Notes: generated by a model not told the origin, from the sequence alone. A stretch of 64,000 nt of DNA from Kitasatospora setae KM-6054 (GCF_000269985.1 NC_016109.1:4774001-4838000), one strand, 5' to 3'; positions 29,114 to 38,865 are shown, counted from the first letter of the stretch. A program made the numbers and translations.

Positions 29114-31582
29114 ATGAGCATCCCCCGCCCCGTCTCCGACTCGGCCGACCCGGTCGAGCGCAGCAGTGAGCAGAAGCCGGCCGTCCGTTCGGGCGCGAGG
29201 TCCGGCGCCGGTTCCCGGGCCGCCGCCGGCAAGGACGCCGGCAAGGACGCCGACAAGGACACCGGCAAGGAGCCCGGCCGGGAGCCCGGCCGGGAGCCCG
29301 GCAAGGGCGCGCGGCCGCGTCCGGTGCCGGTCCGCGCGAGCAAGGCCAAGGCGGCCGAGCCCAAGGCGGCCGAGCCCAAGCCCGAGCCGAGGAGCGAGCC
29401 GAAGTCCGGGGCCGAGCCGCCGCGCGCCGCGACGGCGCTGCCCGCCGCGGTGTCGGCGGCGTTCGCCGCGGGCACGCTGAGCCCGGTGGCCGGCGGCGCG
29501 GACGAGGAGGAGCTGCCGCAGGGCCGCTTCCTGGACCGCGAGCGCAGCTGGCTGGCGTTCAACGAGCGGGTGCTGGAGCTCGCCGAGGACCCGAACATCC
29601 CGCTGCTGGAGCGGGCGAAGTTCCTGGCGATCTTCGCGTCCAACCTGGACGAGTTCTTCATGGTGCGGGTGGCCGGCCTCAAGCGCCGGATCGCCACCGG
29701 GGTGGCCCAGCGCTCGGCGTCCGGCCTGCAGCCGCGCGAGGTGCTGGACCAGATATGGCGCCGTTCGCGCGAGCTGATGGCCCGGCACGCGGCGACCTTC
29801 CAGCAGGAGGTGCTGCCCGACCTGGCGGCCGAGGGCGTCGAGCTGGTGCGCTGGCCCGACCTCGCGGAGACCGAGCAGGCCCGGCTGCACACGCTGTTCC
29901 GGCAGCAGATCTTCCCCGTCCTGACGCCGCTGGCGGTCGACCCGGCGCACCCGTTCCCGTACATATCGGGGCTGTCGCTGAACCTGGCGGTGGTGGTGCG
30001 CAACCCGGTGTCCGGGCACAAGCACTTCGCCCGGGTGAAGGTGCCGCAGTCGCTGTCCCGGTTCCTGGAGGCGTCGCCGCAGCGGTACGTGCCGCTGGAG
30101 GACGTGATGGGGGCGCACCTGGAGGAGCTGTTCCCGGGGATGGAGGTGCTCGCCCACCACGCGTTCCGGGTCACCCGCAACGAGGACCTGGAGGTGGAGG
30201 AGGACGACACCGAGAACATCCTGAAGGCGCTGGAGAAGGAGCTGATGCGGCGCCGCTTCGGCCCGCCGGTGCGCCTGGAGGTCGAGGAGTCGATCGACCC
30301 GTACATCCTGGACCTGCTGGTGCGGGAGCTGAACATCACCGAGGCCGAGGTCTTCCCGCTGCCCGGGCCGCTGGACCTGACCGGGCTGTTCGGGATCGCC
30401 GACCTGGACCGGCCGGAGCTGAAGTACCCGAAGTTCGTGGCGGGCACCGCGCGCGGGCTGACCGACGTGGAGTCGGCGACGCTGCCGGACATCTTCGGCG
30501 CGATGCGCGAGCGGGACGTGCTGCTGCACCACCCGTACGACTCGTTCTCCACCTCGGTGCAGGCGTTCCTGGAGCAGGCCGCCGCCGACCCGCACGTGCT
30601 GGCGATCAAGCAGACGCTGTACCGCACCTCCGGCGACTCGCCGATCGTGGACGCGCTGATCGACGCGGCGGAGTCCGGCAAGCAGGTGCTGGTGCTGGTG
30701 GAGATCAAGGCGCGGTTCGACGAGCAGGCGAACATCAAGTGGGCCCGGAAGCTGGAGGAGTCCGGCTGCCACGTGGTGTACGGCCTGGTCGGGCTGAAGA
30801 CGCACTGCAAGCTGTCGCTGGTGGTCCGCCAGGAGGGCGACACGCTGCGCCGGTACTCGCACGTCGGCACCGGCAACTACCACCCGAAGACCGCCCGGCT
30901 GTACGAGGACCTCGGCCTGCTGACCGCGGACCCGCAGGTCGGCGCCGACCTGAGCGACCTGTTCAACCGGCTGTCGGGCTACTCGCGCCGCGAGTCGTAC
31001 CGGCGGCTGCTGACCGCGCCGCGCGGGCTGCGGGACGGGCTGGTGGCGCGGATCAACGGGGAGATCGCGCACCACCGGGCCGGGCGCCCGGCGTTCGTCC
31101 GGATCAAGGTCAACTCGATCGTCGACGAGGTGGTCATCGACGCGCTGTACCGGGCCTCGCAGGCCGGCGTGCCGGTCGACGTGTGGGTGCGCGGCATCTG
31201 CGCGATCCGGCCGGGCGTGCCGGGGCTGAGCGAGAACATCCGGGTCCGGTCGATCCTCGGCCGGTTCCTGGAGCACTCCCGGCTGTTCGTGTTCGGCAAC
31301 GGCGGCGACCCGGAGGTGTGGATCGGCAGCGCCGACATGATGCACCGCAACCTGGACCGCCGGATCGAGGCGCTGGTCCGGGTCACCGACCCGGCCCACC
31401 GCTCCGAGCTGAACGGGCTGCTGGAACTCGGCGTCTCCGACGAGACCGACTCCTGGCACCTGGGCGCCGACGGCACCTGGACCCGCCACTCGCAGGACGC
31501 CGAGGGCCGGCCGCTGCGCCACGTCCAGGACCTGCTGATCGACTCGCGCCGCCGCAACCGCGGCTCCGCCGCCGCGCGCTGA
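29114..31582 (+). CDS. ppk: Polyphosphate kinase 1
   Basis: About 822 residues from the ATG at 29114, which has AGGAGG eleven bases upstream. It reversibly makes polyphosphate from ATP. Residues 20-120 are a low-complexity Lys/Asp/Glu/Pro region (KDAGKDADKDTGKEPGREPG) encoded by imperfect DNA repeats, not part of the usual family. The catalytic body starts at FLDRERSWLAFNERVLELA. The two histidines needed in E. coli Ppk are present in GLKTHCKLSLVV and YSHVGTGNYHPKTA; the C-terminal domain has RNLDRRIEAL. The frame is open 55 codons further up to 28949, and an upstream start is possible. The CHAD, Nudix and pst genes follow, a phosphate-handling group. Confidence 0.92.
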   Translation: MSIPRPVSDSADPVERSSEQKPAVRSGARSGAGSRAAAGKDAGKDADKDTGKEPGREPGREPGKGARPRPVPVRASKAKAAEPKAAEPKPEPRSEPKSGAEPPRAATALPAAVSAAFAAGTLSPVAGGADEEELPQGRFLDRERSWLAFNERVLELAEDPNIPLLERAKFLAIFASNLDEFFMVRVAGLKRRIATGVAQRSASGLQPREVLDQIWRRSRELMARHAATFQQEVLPDLAAEGVELVRWPDLAETEQARLHTLFRQQIFPVLTPLAVDPAHPFPYISGLSLNLAVVVRNPVSGHKHFARVKVPQSLSRFLEASPQRYVPLEDVMGAHLEELFPGMEVLAHHAFRVTRNEDLEVEEDDTENILKALEKELMRRRFGPPVRLEVEESIDPYILDLLVRELNITEAEVFPLPGPLDLTGLFGIADLDRPELKYPKFVAGTARGLTDVESATLPDIFGAMRERDVLLHHPYDSFSTSVQAFLEQAAADPHVLAIKQTLYRTSGDSPIVDALIDAAESGKQVLVLVEIKARFDEQANIKWARKLEESGCHVVYGLVGLKTHCKLSLVVRQEGDTLRRYSHVGTGNYHPKTARLYEDLGLLTADPQVGADLSDLFNRLSGYSRRESYRRLLTAPRGLRDGLVARINGEIAHHRAGRPAFVRIKVNSIVDEVVIDALYRASQAGVPVDVWVRGICAIRPGVPGLSENIRVRSILGRFLEHSRLFVFGNGGDPEVWIGSADMMHRNLDRRIEALVRVTDPAHRSELNGLLELGVSDETDSWHLGADGTWTRHSQDAEGRPLRHVQDLLIDSRRRNRGSAAAR

Positions 31583-31590
31583 GCGGCACA

Positions 31591-31623
31591 CCGCCCGCGC
31601 CGGGACACCACCGGCGCGGGCGG
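31591..31623 (+). terminator. Hairpin between ppk and the CHAD gene
   Basis: Perfect 13-bp inverted repeat (31591-31603 and 31611-31623), seven-base loop, starting eight bases after the ppk stop. It may end the ppk message or lower read-through. Confidence 0.65.
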
Positions 31624-31673
31624 ACTGCACCCCTGGGGCAGGCCCAGGGAGGGAATCGGGGAGAGCCACAGCC

Positions 31674-32753
31674 ATGACCGATGCGCCGACGACGGCCCCG
31701 GTGGCGCGCGCCGCGACCGCCGGGGAGGTCCTTGCCGGCTACCTGACCGCCCAGGCGGGCGCGTTCCTGCGCGCCCTGCCGCAGGCGGTCGGCGAGGCGG
31801 GCTCCAGACCGGGGGCGCTGCCGGCCTCGGCGCAGGCTGCGGACGACCTGCTGCGGGCGGTGCGCCGGGTCGGCGGGGCGCTGCACACCTTCGCCGCCGC
31901 GTTCGACCCGCAGTGGGCCCAGGAGTCGCGCACCGAGCTGCGCTGGCTGCTCAACCTGCTCGCCCAGGAGCCGGGCTACCAGCGGCGGGCGACCCGGCTG
32001 CTGGGCGCGCTCGACTCGCTGGCCGACACCTCGCCGGACGGCGCCGGCATGCTGGCCGGCCACGCGGGCGCGCCGAAGGCCCGGGCGCTGCTGGAGCGCC
32101 AGCTGACGCTGGCCCGGACCAGGGCGCACACCGCGCTGCTCCAGGAACTGCGCTCGGCCCGGCTGCACGCGCTGGCCGACCGGATGACGCTGCTGGCGGG
32201 CGAGGTGCCGCTGGCCGCCCCGGCCGAGCCGGCCGCGGCGCTGCTGCCGCGGGCCGCCGCGGCGCTGGCCGCGCTGGTGGGCGCGGGCGAGCGGCTGCCG
32301 TGGCAGCGCTCGGCGCAGGCGTACGGCGGGGCGGGGCTGCACCGGCTGGGCCCGGCCGAGCCCGCGGCACCGGCCGGGGCGCCGGCCGCGGTGCCGCCCG
32401 CCCGGACGGCGGCGGACGCGGACGCGGCGCTGGCGGCGGACGACGCGCCGTGGCTGCGGGCCCGGATCCTGGTGAAGCGGGCCAGGTACGCGCTGGAGGT
32501 GTGCGGGGCGCCGGGCGAGGGCCTGCGCGAGCTGGACGGGGTGCTGGCCCGGCACCAGGAGGCTTCGGACGCGGCGGCGACGGTGGCGACGGCGGCCCGC
32601 ACGCCGCGGATCACCCCCGCGACGGCGTACGTGCTGGGCGTGGTGCACGCGGACCAGCGCTTGGAGGTCGAGTCGGCCCGGTACGCTTTCGGGCGCCAGT
32701 GGCCGGCGGTGGCGCCCGGGCTGGTCGGTCCGGCGGCGGTGCTGCCGGCCTGA
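31674..32753 (+). CDS. CHAD-domain protein
   Basis: 359 residues, all helical and Ala/Arg-rich. The CHAD pattern of conserved basic helices is seen in DLLRAVRRVGGALHTF and in ARILVKRARYALEVCG, whose Arg/Lys/His residues bind polyphosphate in known CHAD proteins. CHAD genes are commonly next to ppk, and this protein probably binds polyphosphate granules. No catalytic residues are expected. The ATG is preceded by GGGGAGAG. Confidence 0.87.
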   Translation: MTDAPTTAPVARAATAGEVLAGYLTAQAGAFLRALPQAVGEAGSRPGALPASAQAADDLLRAVRRVGGALHTFAAAFDPQWAQESRTELRWLLNLLAQEPGYQRRATRLLGALDSLADTSPDGAGMLAGHAGAPKARALLERQLTLARTRAHTALLQELRSARLHALADRMTLLAGEVPLAAPAEPAAALLPRAAAALAALVGAGERLPWQRSAQAYGGAGLHRLGPAEPAAPAGAPAAVPPARTAADADAALAADDAPWLRARILVKRARYALEVCGAPGEGLRELDGVLARHQEASDAAATVATAARTPRITPATAYVLGVVHADQRLEVESARYAFGRQWPAVAPGLVGPAAVLPA

Positions 32754-32773
32754 GCCCCCCGTTCCCCGCCCGG

Positions 32774-33298
32774 ATGGACCGCGTACCGCTGATGCCCGAT
32801 CGCTCCTCCCCGCCCGACCGCGTCCAGGCCCGGTCGGGCGGTTCCCGTCCGGGCCGCCGCCCGGCGGCGGGCTCCCGTTCGACGGTGCTGGCGGCGGGCG
32901 CGGTGCTGTGGGTGCCGGGCCCGCCGAAGAAGAGCGGCAAGGGCCGGAAGAAGCCGCGGATCGCGCTGGTGCACCGCCCCAAGTACGACGACTGGAGCCT
33001 GCCGAAGGGCAAGCTCGACCCGGGCGAGGGCTGGCGGGCGGCCGCGCTGCGCGAGGTGCTGGAGGAGACCGGGATGCGCTGCGTGCTGGGCGCGGAGCTG
33101 CCGACCCAGCACTACCTGGCGCACGGCCGGCCGAAGGAGGTCCGGTACTGGGCGGCGGTGCCGACGGACGGCGCGTTCCGGCCCAACCGGGAGGTCGACC
33201 GGCTGGAGTGGCTGCCGCCGAAGCGGGCCCGGGAACGGCTGACCCACCCGCGGGACCGGGTGCTGGTGGACGCCCTGCTGGCCCTGCTGTTCGGCTGA
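32774..33298 (+). CDS. Nudix hydrolase (MutT family)
   Basis: About 174 residues. The Nudix box GKLDPGEGWRAAALREVLEETG is complete, with all metal-binding Glu residues, preceded by PKYDDWSLP. The N-terminal 40 residues are Arg/Pro/Ser-rich. Substrates of this group are nucleoside or inositol di- and polyphosphates; the position between CHAD and pst suggests a phosphate-related role. It may start at ATG 32774 or 32792; neither has a good ribosome site. It lacks the C-terminal histidine-phosphatase domain found in some mycobacterial MutT1 proteins. Confidence 0.85.
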   Translation: MDRVPLMPDRSSPPDRVQARSGGSRPGRRPAAGSRSTVLAAGAVLWVPGPPKKSGKGRKKPRIALVHRPKYDDWSLPKGKLDPGEGWRAAALREVLEETGMRCVLGAELPTQHYLAHGRPKEVRYWAAVPTDGAFRPNREVDRLEWLPPKRARERLTHPRDRVLVDALLALLFG

Positions 33299-33402
33299 AC
33301 CGCCGCCCGGCCGGTTCGCGCAGGTCGTACGGGTGATCTGCCCGCGCCCGCACCGTGACGCAACCGTTACTACCGGCCGCAGTTTCCTGACGTCCCTTCG
33401 AG

Positions 33403-33424
33403 GTTCACTCCCCGTTCATTTGTG
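33403..33424 (+). promoter_or_regulatory. PHO box (PhoP site) of pstS
   Basis: Two direct repeat units of 11 bp, GTTCACTCCCC (33403-33413) and GTTCATTTGTG (33414-33424), matching the Streptomyces PhoP unit GTTCAYYYRG. It lies 120 bases before pstS. Phosphate starvation control of the pst operon is therefore expected. Confidence 0.8.
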
Positions 33425-33543
33425 ACGGGCTGACGCGTCACCTGTCCTGCCTAACTTCTGGGTTACCGGAGGGCCGGAAGGGCCCCGGACCACAGCAAAA
33501 CCGGTCGTTCCGAGACCGGCATTGCCTCAGAAAGGGACACCCA

Positions 33544-34683
33544 GTGAACCTGCGGAACGGCCGCTCCAAGGCCCTCGCCATCGGTGCCGTCGCGCTCGTC
33601 TCCACGCTGTCGCTCTCGGCTTGCGGCACGGACGACAACACCACGAAGACCAACGCCGGCACCTCGGCGTCGGGTGGCGCCGCTCCTGCTGCCAAGATCA
33701 CCTGCGCCGACAAGGGCGGCTCGCTGCTGGCCGCGGGTTCCACCGCCCAGACCCCGGCGATCGACGTCTGGAAGGCCGCCTACAGCGCCGCCTGCTCCAG
33801 CGCCACCCTGACCTACGGCGGCGGCGGTTCCGGTGCCGGTGTCACCCAGTTCAACCAGGGCAAGATCGCCTTCGCGGGCACCGACTCGGCCCTCAAGCCG
33901 GCCGAGGTCGAGACCTCGAAGACCGTCTGCACCGGTGGCCAGGCGATCGACCTCCCGATGGTCGGCGGCCTGATCTCGATCGTCTTCAACGTCGAGGGTG
34001 TCGACAAGCTGGTCCTGGACGGCCCGACCCTGGCGAAGATCTTCGACGCGCAGATCACCAAGTGGAACGACCCGGCGATCGCCGCCCTGAACGCGGGCGT
34101 CAACCTGCCGGCCGCCGACATCCAGGCGATCCACCGCTCGGACGACTCCGGCACCACCGCCAACCTGACCGGCTACCTGGCCAAGGCCGGCGGCGGCGCC
34201 TGGAAGTACCCGGCCTCGAAGACCTGGGCGGGCCAGGGCGGCCAGTCCGCGAACGGCTCCGCCGGTGTCGCGGCCCAGGTGAAGCAGGTCAAGAACTCGG
34301 TCTCCTACGTCGAGCTCTCCTACGCCCAGACCAACAAGCTGAACAGCGCCGCGATCAACACCGGTGCCGCCAAGCCGGTCGAGGCCACCGCCGCCAACGC
34401 CGCCGCGACCCTGGCCGCCGCCAAGATCACCGGCACCGGCGCCGACCTGACCCTGGACATCGACTACGCGACCAAGGCCGAGGGCAACTACCCGCTGACC
34501 CTGGTCACCTACGAGGTCGTCTGCGACAAGGGCAACAAGGCCGACAGCCTGCCGATCCTCAAGTCCTTCCTGAACTACACCGTCAGCGAGGCCGGCCAGC
34601 AGGCCATCGGCGCGGTCGGCTACGTGCCGCTGCCGGCCCAGCTCGCGGCCAAGGTCAAGACCCAGGTCGACGCCCTCGCCTGA
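33544..34683 (+). CDS. pstS: Phosphate ABC transporter, phosphate-binding lipoprotein
   Basis: 379 residues with signal and lipobox LSLSAC (Cys27). The phosphate-binding loops are present: GSTAQTPAIDVWKAAY near the N-terminus of the mature part, AGTDSALKPAE and HRSDDSGTTANLTGYL. It captures phosphate outside the membrane for PstCAB. It is the first gene of the operon, with a PHO box upstream and a strong hairpin directly downstream that would allow more PstS than permease. Codon use is very G/C-biased and Lys uses AAG only, as in highly expressed genes. Confidence 0.96.
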   Translation: MNLRNGRSKALAIGAVALVSTLSLSACGTDDNTTKTNAGTSASGGAAPAAKITCADKGGSLLAAGSTAQTPAIDVWKAAYSAACSSATLTYGGGGSGAGVTQFNQGKIAFAGTDSALKPAEVETSKTVCTGGQAIDLPMVGGLISIVFNVEGVDKLVLDGPTLAKIFDAQITKWNDPAIAALNAGVNLPAADIQAIHRSDDSGTTANLTGYLAKAGGGAWKYPASKTWAGQGGQSANGSAGVAAQVKQVKNSVSYVELSYAQTNKLNSAAINTGAAKPVEATAANAAATLAAAKITGTGADLTLDIDYATKAEGNYPLTLVTYEVVCDKGNKADSLPILKSFLNYTVSEAGQQAIGAVGYVPLPAQLAAKVKTQVDALA

Positions 34684-34696
34684 GCCTGATCGACGA

Positions 34697-34742
34697 CCGG
34701 CCGGGCGACCCCCCAAGGAGGGGGGAGGGGCCGCCCGGCCGG
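34697..34742 (+). terminator. Attenuating hairpin between pstS and pstC
   Basis: Perfect outer arms of 11 bp (34697-34707 and 34732-34742) with an inner C6/G6 helix. It probably stabilises the pstS message and stops part of the transcripts. Confidence 0.7.
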
Positions 34743-34851
34743 GCTGTTCGTCGCGCACGCAGCACCGCACCACCACCACAGAACATCCGGGGCACCGCCG
34801 CCAAGGTGCCGCCCTCCGCGGGGCAGCGCCGCCAGACCGGAGTAAACGATC

Positions 34852-35835
34852 ATGACTTCTGCACCCCCCGCCGACGCGCGGGGACGGACTCGACGGAGCC
34901 GGGGCGACAGCCGCCGCGGCGACAGCGTGTTCTTCAACCTCTCGCGGGGCTCGGGCATCCTGCTGCTGGTCATCATGGCCGCCATCGCAGGCTTCCTGGC
35001 CTACCGCTCCTTCCTCGCCCTGGGCAAGAACGAGGGCAACTTCCTCACCACCTTCGAGTGGGCGCCGGACGCCGCGAAGCCGGTCTTCGGCATCGCCGTC
35101 CTCACCTTCGGCACACTGGTCAGCGCGTTGATCGCGATGGTCATCGCGGTTCCGGTCTCGGTCGGCATCGCGCTGTTCATCTCGCACTACGCGCCGCGCC
35201 GGATCGCCCAGCCGTTCGCCTACCTGGTGGACCTGCTGGCCGCCGTGCCGTCGATCGTCTACGGCCTGTGGGGCGTGCTGTTCCTCGTCCCGCACATGGA
35301 CGGCCTGACCAGCTGGATGGACGAGTACCTCGGCTGGACGTACGTCTTCGACCAGTCCAGCTCCGGCGTCCCGGCCCGCAACCTGTTCACCGTCGGCATC
35401 CTGCTCGCCATCATGGTGCTGCCGATCATCACCGCGGTCACCCGCGAGGTGTTCCGGCAGGTCCCGCGGATGCACGAGGAGGCGGCGCTCGCGCTCGGCG
35501 CGACCCGCTGGGAGATGATCCGCACCTCGGTGCTGCCGTTCGGCCGCCCCGGCATCATCTCCGCGTCGATGCTCGGCCTGGGCCGCGCGCTCGGCGAGAC
35601 CATCGCCGTCGCGACCGTGCTGTCCACCAACAGCCAGCTGTCGCTGCACCTGCTCGACCCGGGCGGCGGCACCTTCGCGCAGAACATCGCGCTCAAGTTC
35701 AACGAGGCCCAGCCGCTGGGCCGGGACGCCCTGATGGCCTCCGGCCTGGTCCTGTTCGTCATCACCCTGCTGGTGAACGGCGCGGCCCGCATGATCATCG
35801 CCCGTCGCAAGGAGTACTCGGGGGCCGCCGCGTGA
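34852..35835 (+). CDS. pstC: Phosphate ABC transporter permease PstC
   Basis: 327 residues, six membrane helices after a cytoplasmic Arg/Ser-rich N-terminus. The permease EAA loop, which contacts PstB, is EEAALALGATRWEMIRTSVL. Its TGA overlaps the GTG start of pstA (GTGA), showing coupling. Confidence 0.95.
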   Translation: MTSAPPADARGRTRRSRGDSRRGDSVFFNLSRGSGILLLVIMAAIAGFLAYRSFLALGKNEGNFLTTFEWAPDAAKPVFGIAVLTFGTLVSALIAMVIAVPVSVGIALFISHYAPRRIAQPFAYLVDLLAAVPSIVYGLWGVLFLVPHMDGLTSWMDEYLGWTYVFDQSSSGVPARNLFTVGILLAIMVLPIITAVTREVFRQVPRMHEEAALALGATRWEMIRTSVLPFGRPGIISASMLGLGRALGETIAVATVLSTNSQLSLHLLDPGGGTFAQNIALKFNEAQPLGRDALMASGLVLFVITLLVNGAARMIIARRKEYSGAAA

Positions 35836-36908
35836 GTGCCGTCTCGACCGTCACCGACACCACCCCGCAGCTGAGCCACCGGCTCACCGCGGCCCGGCTG
35901 CCACGCTGGGCGCCGGCCGGCATCGCGATCGCCTCGATCGCCGTCGGCTGCGGCATCGGCGCCGCCGCCGGACTGAAGAGCCACCTGCAGTGGGGCCTGA
36001 TCTCGGCGCTGCTGTTCCTGCTGGTCAGCTACACGGTCTCGGCCGCGGTCGAGGGCCGCCGCCAGGCCCGGGACCGGTTCGCCACCTCGCTGATCTGGGT
36101 CTCCTTCATCTGCGCCGTGGTCCCGCTGGTCGCCCTGACCTTCTACACCGTGCAGCAGGGCATCGGCGCGATCAGCCCCGAGTTCCTCACCCACTCGATG
36201 AAGGGCATCGCCGCCACCCTCAGCCCGGACGGCGGCATCTACCACGCGATCATCGGCACCATCGAGCAGGTCCTGCTCGCCACCCTGATCGCCGCCCCGA
36301 TCGGCCTGCTCACCGCCGTCTACCTGGTGGAGTACGGCCGCGGCCGGCTCGCCAGGGCGGTCACCTTCTTCGTCGACGTCATGACCGGCATCCCGTCGGT
36401 CGTCGCCGGCCTGTTCGTCCTCTCGCTCTGGAACATCGCCCTGGGCTTCCAGTACTCCGGCTTCTCGGGCAGCCTCGCGCTGGCCATCCTGATGATGCCG
36501 GTGGTGGTCCGCTCCACCGAGGAGATGCTCAAGCTCGTCCCGAACGAGCTGCGCGAGGCCTCGTACGCCCTCGGTGTGCCGAGGTGGAAGACCATCCTGC
36601 GGATCGTCCTCCCCACGGCCGTGGGCGGCATCACCACCGGTGTCATGCTGGCCGTCGCCCGCATCACCGGCGAGACCGCCCCCGTGATGATGCTGGTCTT
36701 CGGTGCCGACTTCATCAACAGCGACCCGTTCAACGGACCGCAGCAGTCGCTGCCGCTCTACATCTGGCAGCAGTACTCGCAGATCAACAACGACTACGGC
36801 TACCAGCGCGCCTGGGGCGCGGCCCTGGTGTTGATCGCGTTCGTGATGGGTCTCAACCTCATCGCCCGGGGCATCGCGCGTTGGCGCTCGCCCAAGGGCG
36901 GGCACTGA
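35832..36908 (+). CDS. pstA: Phosphate ABC transporter permease PstA
   Basis: 358 residues from the GTG that overlaps the pstC stop by four bases. It has two extra N-terminal membrane segments (about 28-47 and 53-70) before the six-helix permease core; the EAA loop is REASYALGVPRWKTILRIVL. It forms the channel with PstC. Confidence 0.95.
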   Translation: MSAVSTVTDTTPQLSHRLTAARLPRWAPAGIAIASIAVGCGIGAAAGLKSHLQWGLISALLFLLVSYTVSAAVEGRRQARDRFATSLIWVSFICAVVPLVALTFYTVQQGIGAISPEFLTHSMKGIAATLSPDGGIYHAIIGTIEQVLLATLIAAPIGLLTAVYLVEYGRGRLARAVTFFVDVMTGIPSVVAGLFVLSLWNIALGFQYSGFSGSLALAILMMPVVVRSTEEMLKLVPNELREASYALGVPRWKTILRIVLPTAVGGITTGVMLAVARITGETAPVMMLVFGADFINSDPFNGPQQSLPLYIWQQYSQINNDYGYQRAWGAALVLIAFVMGLNLIARGIARWRSPKGGH

Positions 36909-36949
36909 CACCGACTGACGTTCGAACAGACGAGAGAAGACGAAAGACC

Positions 36950-37726
36950 ATGGCCAAGCGCATCGACGTCAGCGGACTGTCCGCCTACTACGGCTCCACC
37001 CGCGCCATCGAGGACATCTCGATGACCATCGAGCCCCGCTCGGTGACCGCCTTCATCGGCCCCTCGGGCTGCGGCAAGTCCACCTTCCTGCGCACCCTGA
37101 ACCGGATGCACGAGGTGATCCCCGGCGCCCGGGTCGAGGGCAAGGTGCTGCTGGACGACCAGAACCTGTACGGCGCCGGCATCGACCCGGTCGCCGTCCG
37201 CCGCTCGGTCGGCATGGTGTTCCAGCGCCCCAACCCGTTCCCCACCATGTCGATCTACGACAACGTGGTGGCCGGCCTCAAGCTGGCCGGCGTGAAGAAG
37301 AAGGCCGTGCTGGACGGCGTGGTGGAGCGCTCGCTGCAGGGCGCCAACCTGTGGAACGAGGTCAAGGACCGCCTCAACAAGCCCGGCGCGGGCCTGTCCG
37401 GCGGCCAGCAGCAGCGCCTGTGCATCGCCCGGGCGATCGCGGTCGAGCCCGAGGTGCTGCTGATGGACGAGCCCTGCTCGGCCCTCGACCCGATCTCCAC
37501 CCTCGCCATCGAGGACCTGATCGGCGAACTGAAGTCGCAGTTCACCATCGTGATCGTGACCCACAACATGCAGCAGGCGGCCCGGGTCTCCGACCGCACC
37601 GCCTTCTTCAACCTGGCGGGCGTCGGCCAGCCCGGCAAGCTGATCGAGCTGGACGACACCCAGCGGATCTTCTCCAACCCGTCGGTCCAGGCCACCGAGG
37701 ACTACATCTCCGGCCGCTTCGGCTGA
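36950..37726 (+). CDS. pstB: Phosphate ABC transporter ATPase PstB
   Basis: 258 residues. Walker A GPSGCGKST (about 37-45), ABC signature LSGGQQQRLCIARAI (about 148-162), Walker B VLLMDEPCSALDP (about 169-181) and switch His in VTHNMQQAARV. It powers the PstSCAB importer. It ends the operon, with a strong terminator downstream; phoU is not part of this operon. Confidence 0.97.
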   Translation: MAKRIDVSGLSAYYGSTRAIEDISMTIEPRSVTAFIGPSGCGKSTFLRTLNRMHEVIPGARVEGKVLLDDQNLYGAGIDPVAVRRSVGMVFQRPNPFPTMSIYDNVVAGLKLAGVKKKAVLDGVVERSLQGANLWNEVKDRLNKPGAGLSGGQQQRLCIARAIAVEPEVLLMDEPCSALDPISTLAIEDLIGELKSQFTIVIVTHNMQQAARVSDRTAFFNLAGVGQPGKLIELDDTQRIFSNPSVQATEDYISGRFG

Positions 37727-37806
37727 CCGGCCCGCGCGCCCGCACCGGGCCGCACCGAGAACTGCTCCGCGGCGCTGCATGGCGGTGCCGCCGCGGAGTC
37801 AGAAAG

Positions 37807-37845
37807 GGAAGGGCCCGCCCCCGTGCTGTGGGGGCGGGCCCTTCC
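37807..37845. terminator. Bidirectional terminator between pstB and pit
   Basis: Perfect 16-bp inverted repeat (37807-37822 and 37830-37845) with a seven-base loop, between the converging pstB and pit genes. Confidence 0.88.
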
Positions 37846-37864
37846 GCTGTCTGCTCACCGCCGG

Positions 37865-38860
37865 TCAGAGGACCAGCAGGTTCACGATCCCGAACATCGC
37901 GGCGGCCACGATCGCGGCGGCCGGCATGGTGATGAACCAGCCCAGCACGATGTTCTTCGCCACCCCCCAGCGGACCGCGCGGATCCGCTTGGTGGCGCCC
38001 ACGCCCATGATCGCCGAGGTGATCACGTGGGTGGTGGAGATCGGCGCCGCGTAGACGAACGAGGTGGTGTACATCACCGCGGAGGCGGTGGCCTCGGCGG
38101 CGAAGCCCTGCGGCGGGTCCAGCTCGATGATCTTCCGGCCGAGGGTGCGCATGATCCGCCAGCCGCCCGCGTAGGTGCCCAGCGAGAGCATCGTGGCGCA
38201 GGAGATCTTCACCCAGATCGGGATGCCGTTGCCGGTCTGGTGGCCGGAGATGACCAGGGCCATCACCACGATGCCCATGGTCTTCTGCGCGTCCTGCAGG
38301 CCGTGCGCCAGCGCCATCGCGGCCGCCGAGGCGGTCTGCGCCACCCGGAAGTTGCGCTTGGCCCGGTGCGGGTTGGCCCGCCGGAAGATCCACAGGATCG
38401 CCAGCATCACCAGGAAGCCGCCGACCAGGCCGACGATCGGCGAGACGATCATCGGAACGATGATCTTGTCGACCACGCCGTGCCAGACCACCCCGATGCC
38501 GCCGGCCAGCGCCGCGCCCACCATGCCGCCGAACAGCGCGTGCGAGGAGGACGACGGCAGGCCGAAGTACCAGGTGACCAGGTTCCAGGTGATCGCCCCG
38601 ACCAGGGCCGAGAACAGGATCGCCATGCCCTTGCTGCCGGTCGGGGTCTCGATGATCCCCTTGGAGACGGTCTTCGCGACCCCGCTGCCGAGGAACGCGC
38701 CGGCCAGGTTCATCACCGCGGCCATCGCCAGCGCCGCCCGGGGCGTCAGCGCCCGGGTGGAGACCGAGGTGGCGATCGCGTTCGCCGAGTCGTGGAAGCC
38801 GTTCGTGTACGTGAAGAAGAATGCGACGCCGATGACGACGATCAGTGCTGCCATGTCCAC
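37865..38860 (-). CDS. pit: Low-affinity inorganic phosphate transporter (PiT family)
   Basis: 331 residues, about ten membrane helices. Both family repeats are visible: TNGFHDSANAIATSVSTRAL near the N-terminus and the HALFGGMVGAALAGG half with GVGATKRIRAVRW later. It imports metal-phosphate using the proton gradient. The GTG at 38860 has AAGGAG eleven bases upstream; the ATG six bases on is less well placed. The gene follows the DUF47 gene by five bases, so they form one operon. Confidence 0.93.
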   Translation of the reverse strand: MDMAALIVVIGVAFFFTYTNGFHDSANAIATSVSTRALTPRAALAMAAVMNLAGAFLGSGVAKTVSKGIIETPTGSKGMAILFSALVGAITWNLVTWYFGLPSSSSHALFGGMVGAALAGGIGVVWHGVVDKIIVPMIVSPIVGLVGGFLVMLAILWIFRRANPHRAKRNFRVAQTASAAAMALAHGLQDAQKTMGIVVMALVISGHQTGNGIPIWVKISCATMLSLGTYAGGWRIMRTLGRKIIELDPPQGFAAEATASAVMYTTSFVYAAPISTTHVITSAIMGVGATKRIRAVRWGVAKNIVLGWFITMPAAAIVAAAMFGIVNLLVL

Positions 38861-38865
38861 GGAGG

